Source: Ananas comosus (Eukaryota > Streptophyta > Magnoliopsida > Poales > Bromeliaceae). Taken from it: a DNA stretch of 64,000 nt. The DNA is taken from the NCBI RefSeq assembly GCF_001540865.1, contig NC_033635.1, positions 6,378,678-6,442,677 of the forward strand, written 5' to 3'. A model generated the notes under the pieces. It was not told the DNA's origin. It searched no databases and was given only the letters and a program-made list of their open reading frames with translations. A program made the translations under genes and the position numbers. Shown in pieces: positions 58,635 through 64,000 of the stretch (position 1 is the stretch's first letter; every line of letters begins with the position of its first letter).

Positions 58635-58662
58635 ACCGGTACATGCATGATGTTGTACCGGT
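58635..58662 (+). promoter_or_regulatory. TGTACCGGTACA pair (2 sites)
   Basis: GTGTACCGGTACAT and TTGTACCGGTACAG, again 22 bp apart as at 26604 and 46943. Confidence 0.58.
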
Positions 58663-61436
58663 ACAGCAAGCAGCAGCAGCAGCTGCGTGGCAGTATGGGT
58701 TTTATGGTCTTTTCACCTTTCCAGCTTATCTTTGAGCTCCCTACTCGGCCCCTGCAACCAGGATAAGGATGCTTGAGCTCAGCAACAAGGGTTTGGAGTT
58801 TTCCTTTTCTCTCTCTAAGGGTTTTTTTCTCTCTCTATAAGGAATCAAGGGTTTAAGCTTGATTCATCTCTTTGCTTGATGTTTACTGGCAGAGAGTGTT
58901 TTGGAGTTGTTGTGGGAAAAGAAGGAGGAGTATTAAGGGGTATTTCGTGACCTTACACACTCTTATAGCTGGTTGAGGTTTTGGAAAGGTAATATTACTT
59001 AATTACTATTTAGTTTCAGGCTTAATGATGGAGTTAAGTAGGATTTGGTTCTTTGTTTTGTTAGCTGAATTGGGAGAAGCCACAAGACAGCTAGAGAAGG
59101 GGTTTAACTTCTGGAATTTTCTACTATAATTTCCTAGAAAGCTGAATCGAACTTGGAGAAGGTGAGTAGTTCATTATCTACCTTATATTGATCATATTTA
59201 TGATGTAAAGATAGAGTAGAGATGCTGATTTTGGGCTGATGCTCTCAGCTGTAGGTTATCCACTTAGAGCTGATTTGAAGGGTGGTTATGAGCTGAATTA
59301 AGGTGTGTAACCAGAGTCGAGGTGGAGGATTAACACTGCGCTAAACCTAGGTGAGAATTAGGTTGAATTAGAGTGTTCTAGTGATGATGTTGATGCAGTT
59401 TTTGAAGCTAATACGCAGCAGATTTATAACAGGGTATTGGATAACTTTCGGCTATATATTGAGAGCCTTTGGAGATGGAATTGAGCGTGCTAACCTGAAC
59501 CAAAACTAGGGTGCAAGCTGTGACCGGGTATAAGGGAAAATGTTGCTGAAAATGAATGTTTTGATATAAATTTCGATGCAGTTTTATAAGTAAATCGCAG
59601 CAAGGTTAAGACCTGGTTGAGCTGAATTCGGGACTCATTTGAGCAGGTTTGAGCTGAGTTTTGGGGAGCTTCTACATACATTGGAGAGTGGATTTAACCT
59701 CCCTTTTAACTTAGGTAAGTAATTACTACCTATTCGGTGAATAGATGAGATTTTGCTATAGATATCTAATTCAGCTTGTAGCTGATTTTGACTCATGAAT
59801 TAGGAACCTGGATGCTTGAATTGCTCACCGTGTGAGATTGACAAGAGGCATCGTTTAGCAGGTGGGTCGGACCTTCCCGAAAAGGGTGAATTCCCTCTAT
59901 GCCATCTTGGACATCTGGAATCGGAATCATTACATATTGTTTGATTAAATTTGGGCACGCTTAATTATGCATTTCATATTGAATAGTATTAATTGGGTTC
60001 TATTAGACAACAAGAGAATGACGTACTGGAAGTGAAATTAAGCAAGTTTACATGTAGTATGCAGGGTATGGTGTTTATATATTTGTGCCTCTTTGTTGGT
60101 ACTGTTTTTCCCATTCATGAGGTTACAACTATTATAACCTTCGAATTTGAGTATAATCTAGTTAAAGATCCGAAATTGAGCTTACATTGAATACCTCGAA
60201 GGACTTGTATATGAATCTGGTGAGAAGCATTTCATAGAATGTTGCATCTATTTATTCTAAACTATTGATTCTACTTCACCTGAACTGAACTCGTTAATTT
60301 CATGTTATGGTATTGATCTAGTTAAATAACTAGAAATTGGCATCATGATATACCTTGAAGGTTATTCTTTTATGAGTATCTAGTTTACAACTCCAATGGT
60401 TTACGAAACTTTACTTGTATAATCCAGTAGAAGTGTTTGTTGAATCCTGTTTACAAGTAGTAAAGGATGATGTTGAACTATAGGTTATGTGTCATGAGTC
60501 ATTGAACATATCTTTAGTAAACCACTTTCCTTTTATGTAAGGAATAGTGAGAGGACTATTAGTGAGTGTCCGAATGTAGCCTGATAGAATCACTAGTGTG
60601 ATGTAAGCTTAAACTTATTAAGTTGTACTGGCTATGGGTAGAGTTATGTTAACAAGTTGTTGATGGTGACTTATGAATGGGTACTACAGTGTCGACCTTG
60701 GGTCAAATTGAGATTCCATGTCAGAGACATGATGCCGTTGGAATATTTGTACCCTGGATTACAGCTTGCATGCCATTACGCTCTTTCGTACAAACTTGCG
60801 GGGGTCGCACCCCCCAAGTCCAGCACTCCGGAGTGGCTTAGCGACAGATGCTCGCCTATGTACGAAGTGAGCGCCAAAGTGGATTGCCGTGGGGAGTATA
60901 CACTACCACGGGGCCATTAGGCACGGCGCGGCTATGACTTATGACTTTACCTTTTGTGTAAGTCAATTGTGAATTGGGTTATGATAAGTCACCTTAACCT
61001 TAAATGGATATAGTAGCAAGAATACCTTTTGACCTTGGTCAAGTGAACTTATTGATGAACAAGCTAAAAGTTGACATCTTGATTAACTAGTGACTTAGTG
61101 ATAGAGTGTTACAGTCTTACTAGTATAGGAATAATTACATGATATCATCAGTTAGTCCAGTGACAATAAATTATCCTGCATACCATTTGACATATGACTA
61201 GTTATACTGTTACTTAACATGAATGATAGAACCTATCATGAGATACTATTACCGACAACTGGTGGTTATGTGGTTATTTAGAGATCTTAAGTAAATAGTT
61301 TGATTGAGCTATTACCAGTAAATAGCATGATTGATTTATTTAATACCTGCTGCATTTACTTGCTTCTTTATTACTGATTACTCATGTCACAGTTGACCTA
61401 GTGGTGTATTTCGCCACTCTCGGCAGCTTACCCACT

Positions 61437-61460
61437 GGAAACTATTGTCTAATAGTTCTC
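61437..61460 (+). other. Conserved LTR hairpin (AACTATT/AATAGTT)
   Basis: Stem 61440-61446 with 61451-61457, loop GTCT. Acceptor-like GCTTTTACAG ends at 61487, 27 nt downstream. Confidence 0.66.
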
Positions 61461-61844
61461 ACACCCTCTTTGTTGTTGCTTTTACAGAGCCTTCCACAAC
61501 GGAAAAGGCTAAGGTTCTTGGCGAGGGGTCAGCGGCTAGCTAGAGCTTTCTCGATGTTAAATAGATGGATGATGTTCGATAGATGGAACCACTCCAGATT
61601 TTCTAGTTCTGTATTGTGTTGTTAACGAGATTCTGTAAATTTATAATTGTTCCTTCCTGTTGTATTAAGATGTCGCGTTGTTTAAGTTTCAACTTTTAAG
61701 TTTTGCTCTGATTACCTGATTAGAATTGAATGCTTTTACTATATTGATTGTAGATGCCTTGTGTATACTTGAGTTGTGGTGTACACGGCGGGTCTGTGCA
61801 CACGACTGGTGAGCTTCCGCTGAAATCCAGGGCGTGACAGAAAC

Positions 61845-61983
61845 GATACTGGGCTATTGAAAAATTATACTTGGCATTGTACTACGCTTGTACAAAGCTG
61901 AGATATTATATTTTACCAACTGAGGTATCGGTAATATGCAAAACCGACCTGGTAAAGTATATGTTGGCCAAACTTGTATTAAG
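61845..61983 (+). pseudogene. Tat-type RNase H, continuation after the solo LTR
   Basis: The frame reads YWAIEKLYLALYYACTKLRY, typical of the RNase H of gypsy elements (the E-K-x-x-L-A-x-x-Y segment), and continues to 61983, where an LTR cuts it. It joins the 58301 end once one GAAAC is discounted. Confidence 0.85.
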
Positions 61984-64000
61984 GTGTCACGCCCCGCGAC
62001 CAACCGCCAATTTGGACCGAGTCGCGGCGCCGCTAACAGACCGCCGAACGGACAGAGTTACCTCTGTACGTCCAAGGCGTCGCAATCCAAACAACAATGA
62101 ATGTTCCAACTAGGAACGGATATCAATCTAGATTGCATAAGGAAGTATCAAATACATAAAACTTCTAGCTATTACAAGCATTCATTTCATTCGCATTTTA
62201 CATCACAGTTTCCTTTCTTTTACAATAGACTTCCAAATACAATTTAGGTTATTACAACACTAGTTGTACATGATTGATACATTTTTGTTTTCCTTATCTT
62301 CTAGTCCCCTAAGCTAGACTGTCTCAGGGTACTGCTACCTCGGTCTCTGTGGTCGGGCGCTATCTACGGAGCTACGCCCTTGCCTCGCGCCGCCGCGCCG
62401 CTCACACGGGTACCTGAAAACACCCCGAAACAACGTGGGGTGAGAACCAACTCCATGGTTCCCAGTGGGAACGGCCACCCAAGGAAAAAGCTCGACCGAT
62501 AGGTCCGAGGAGGCACTGCAACATGTTAGTTCAACAATATACAACAGATATATATATATATATTCAATTGAAATACATGCCGTGTCTCACGATATGCGAT
62601 ATGGAAATCATGCAACTCTATGCCACATCTAGTAGATCATTTGATTCTACATTTAATTGGCTACTCTTAGCTCATATCTTTACTCTAAGGTTTCTATTAT
62701 CTTAGGATCTCAACTCAGTCCACTAGCTTCTAAGGTTTCTATTATCTTAGCTCAAGCCTCTATCTCTAGCCCATGAGGGTTCCTCTACCCTATCGAAGCT
62801 AACCACCCGACTCGGCTTCTAGTCAATCATCTGCGGATAGTCCGCGCACTGGCTGCTTGTCAGCCTACCGCTCTCTCTGACTCAGCCTCATAGCGGCGAA
62901 GTCGTCGCACACCCTGAACACGGCTCGAGTCGCTTGACTTAGCCATCTGGCGGCGATCACGTTGCTCTTACCCAGCGTGAGCTCGAGGCATGACATTCCG
63001 TCTGGGGGCGAACGTATCGCACCTCACCCAACAACGGTCCATGTCAGACCCAGCCACCTGGAGGCACCCGCATTGTTCTTACCCAGCATGGATTCAGTCT
63101 ATCCTGGTGGTCTGATCCTCAATCAGCTTAACCATTCGGCGGCGAAATCGTCCGACAAACGCCACGACAATGGTTCAAGCCCCGGGCGGTGATCTCCATG
63201 TGATCGCCCCCAATCCTCCCTCGGTACCAAGCTCGGCGACGAAGTCATCGCACAAACGCCCTAGCCTCTACCAGGGTCATCACAAGTCCTGGGATTCCGG
63301 AATCTACTTTCCACAGGTCGAGGGTCCATAGCCAACCCTATACTGTCGACCTAGCTCATCCTAGTGGCTATACCACTATACCCATCAACCTAGGTTTCAA
63401 CACTCTAGGTTCTACGTCCATGTCACTTAACCTAGTTACAATTGCTAGGTTCTTGTCCTCTTAGCCTAGATGTCTATTTCTAGGTTTACTAGTTCGACCT
63501 AGGTTTACTAACACTAAGTTCGATGCCACACCTAGACTTGTTCGACTCTAGGTTCACTTGCTCAACCTATGTTCTTTAACACTAGGTTAGGTGCCACTTG
63601 ATCTAGTTGACATCCTAGTTGTCCAATCGAGTACCTCATATCAATCAACTCTACTCAAACTAGAGTTATCATCTAGTTTACATGCATATATATATAGCAT
63701 TATTCATATGCATCTACTTAGCATCTTCATCTATGCACTATTATTAACATGCATTCTTTACTTTTGCTAACATTATTTACATGTCATGCTCATCATGCTT
63801 GCTACTTAGCATTTTACTCTATGCATTATCATTCATCATGCATTACCTGTTCTTGTCTACATGCACATGCATCAACATGAGATTACGTTGCTTAGACATA
63901 AAGGGCGACCTAGTCGCTTCGGTAAGCACAACCCACCTTAGTTAGCTTTCCGATTGCTTGTCGACACTTGCAATAAGCCTCCCGCGGCACTCGGCACCCG
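61984..64000 (-). mobile_element. LTR (group C) running off the window
   Basis: TGTCACGCCCCGCGACC at 61984 is a minus-strand LTR end. It has an end hairpin ACAGAG-TTAC-CTCTGT (62052-62067), the acceptor-like CAG (62415-62413) and hairpin, and matches 50048-50865 in inverse. The upstream part (62770-64000) holds short tandem-like CTAGGTT repeats (63380-63600). The 5' end is beyond 64000. Confidence 0.78.
62442..62463 (-). other. Conserved LTR hairpin, variant GAACCA/TGGTTC
   Basis: Stem 62444-62449 with 62456-62461; same C-G replacement as at 50394. Acceptor-like TTTTCAG ends at 62413 on the minus strand. Confidence 0.64.

Larger units (their letters stand above)
58302..61839 (+). mobile_element. 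Solo LTR (3538 bp) with GAAAC target duplication
   Basis: Starts TGTAATACACTGAACTTC and ends CAGGGCGTGACA. GAAAC at 58297-58301 is repeated at 61840-61844. The Tat pol frame resumes exactly after it, so the insertion is precise. It has two group B sites, donor-like AG/GTGAGT (59162) and AG/GTAAGT (59714), the CTCCGGAG module (60802-60833), the hairpin and a terminal GTGTATAC/GTGTACAC hairpin (61761-61786). The first 80 bp are echoed at about 58466-58550. Confidence 0.94.
56460..61983 (+). mobile_element. Tat-lineage gypsy element fragment, split by a solo LTR
   Basis: Protease end, RT and RNase H start of a Ty3/gypsy element that differs from the Tekay copies and fits the Tat (Ogre/Retand) group: LLLGRDWIHANECMPSTLHG, and an RT with YIDDIVVKSKS. 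It has neither LTRs nor integrase in this window; it is bounded on the left by an LTR fragment and on the right by an LTR at 61984. Confidence 0.78.

Noticed and set aside
61984..64000. CTAGGTT repeats at 63380-63600 as telomere-like sequence
   Set aside because: The spacing is irregular, and the unit is not the TTTAGGG plant telomere repeat.

Overview
The window is plant nuclear DNA, almost entirely intergenic and built of nested transposable elements. I found no intact host gene, rRNA, tRNA or CRISPR array. Evidence for a plant: Ty3/gypsy elements of the Tekay (Del) and Tat types, initiator-tRNA-Met primer sites, an L1-type LINE with a zf-RVT tail, CACTA ends, a Tourist-like MITE, and fragments of plant genes including the chloroplast ferredoxin-thioredoxin reductase variable chain. 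The very GC-rich, Ala-rich start of that fragment suggests a monocot, perhaps a commelinid such as pineapple; this is a guess.

Layout. 1-2010: 5'-truncated dead LINE. 2122-2381: MITE with TTA target duplication. 2385-5084: AT-rich DNA with a poly(A)-tailed insert and direct repeats. 5085-8228: two LTR pieces head to head. 6222-16164: degenerate Tekay element on the minus strand. 16195-18696 and 18859-21330: solo LTRs with perfect 5-bp target duplications. 21665-33897: degenerate Tekay element on the plus strand, whose 5' LTR holds another solo LTR (24137-26808) and whose pol carries an exact 750-bp duplication joined by one N. 33902-36505: Helitron-like AT-rich DNA with tandem repeats, then a 170-N gap. 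36676-41422: LTR fragments. 41423-53412: two CACTA-type ends enclosing fragments of three cellular genes (FTR variable chain, an AAA ATPase exon, exon 1 of an SDS22-like PP1 regulator) plus many nested LTR insertions and a 100-N gap. 53413-56410: LTRs. 56460-61983: Tat-type pol split by a 3.5-kb solo LTR. 61984-64000: minus-strand LTR running off the end.

The most notable signal is shared LTR architecture. LTRs too diverged to align throughout keep the same modules in order: TG start; an array of palindromic ACCGGT sites (GGGACCGGTCCC in one group, TGTACCGGTACA in another); a TATA-like box; a pyrimidine-rich leader with splice-donor-like AGGTGAGT; a GGTCGCTCC/CTCCGGAG module; a base-pair-covarying hairpin (GAACTAT..ATAGTTC) 18-28 nt before a splice-acceptor-like CAG; a second covarying hairpin near the 3' end; and GGGCGTGACA. 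This looks like a conserved promoter plus leader intron with structured RNA, and I do not know of a description of it.
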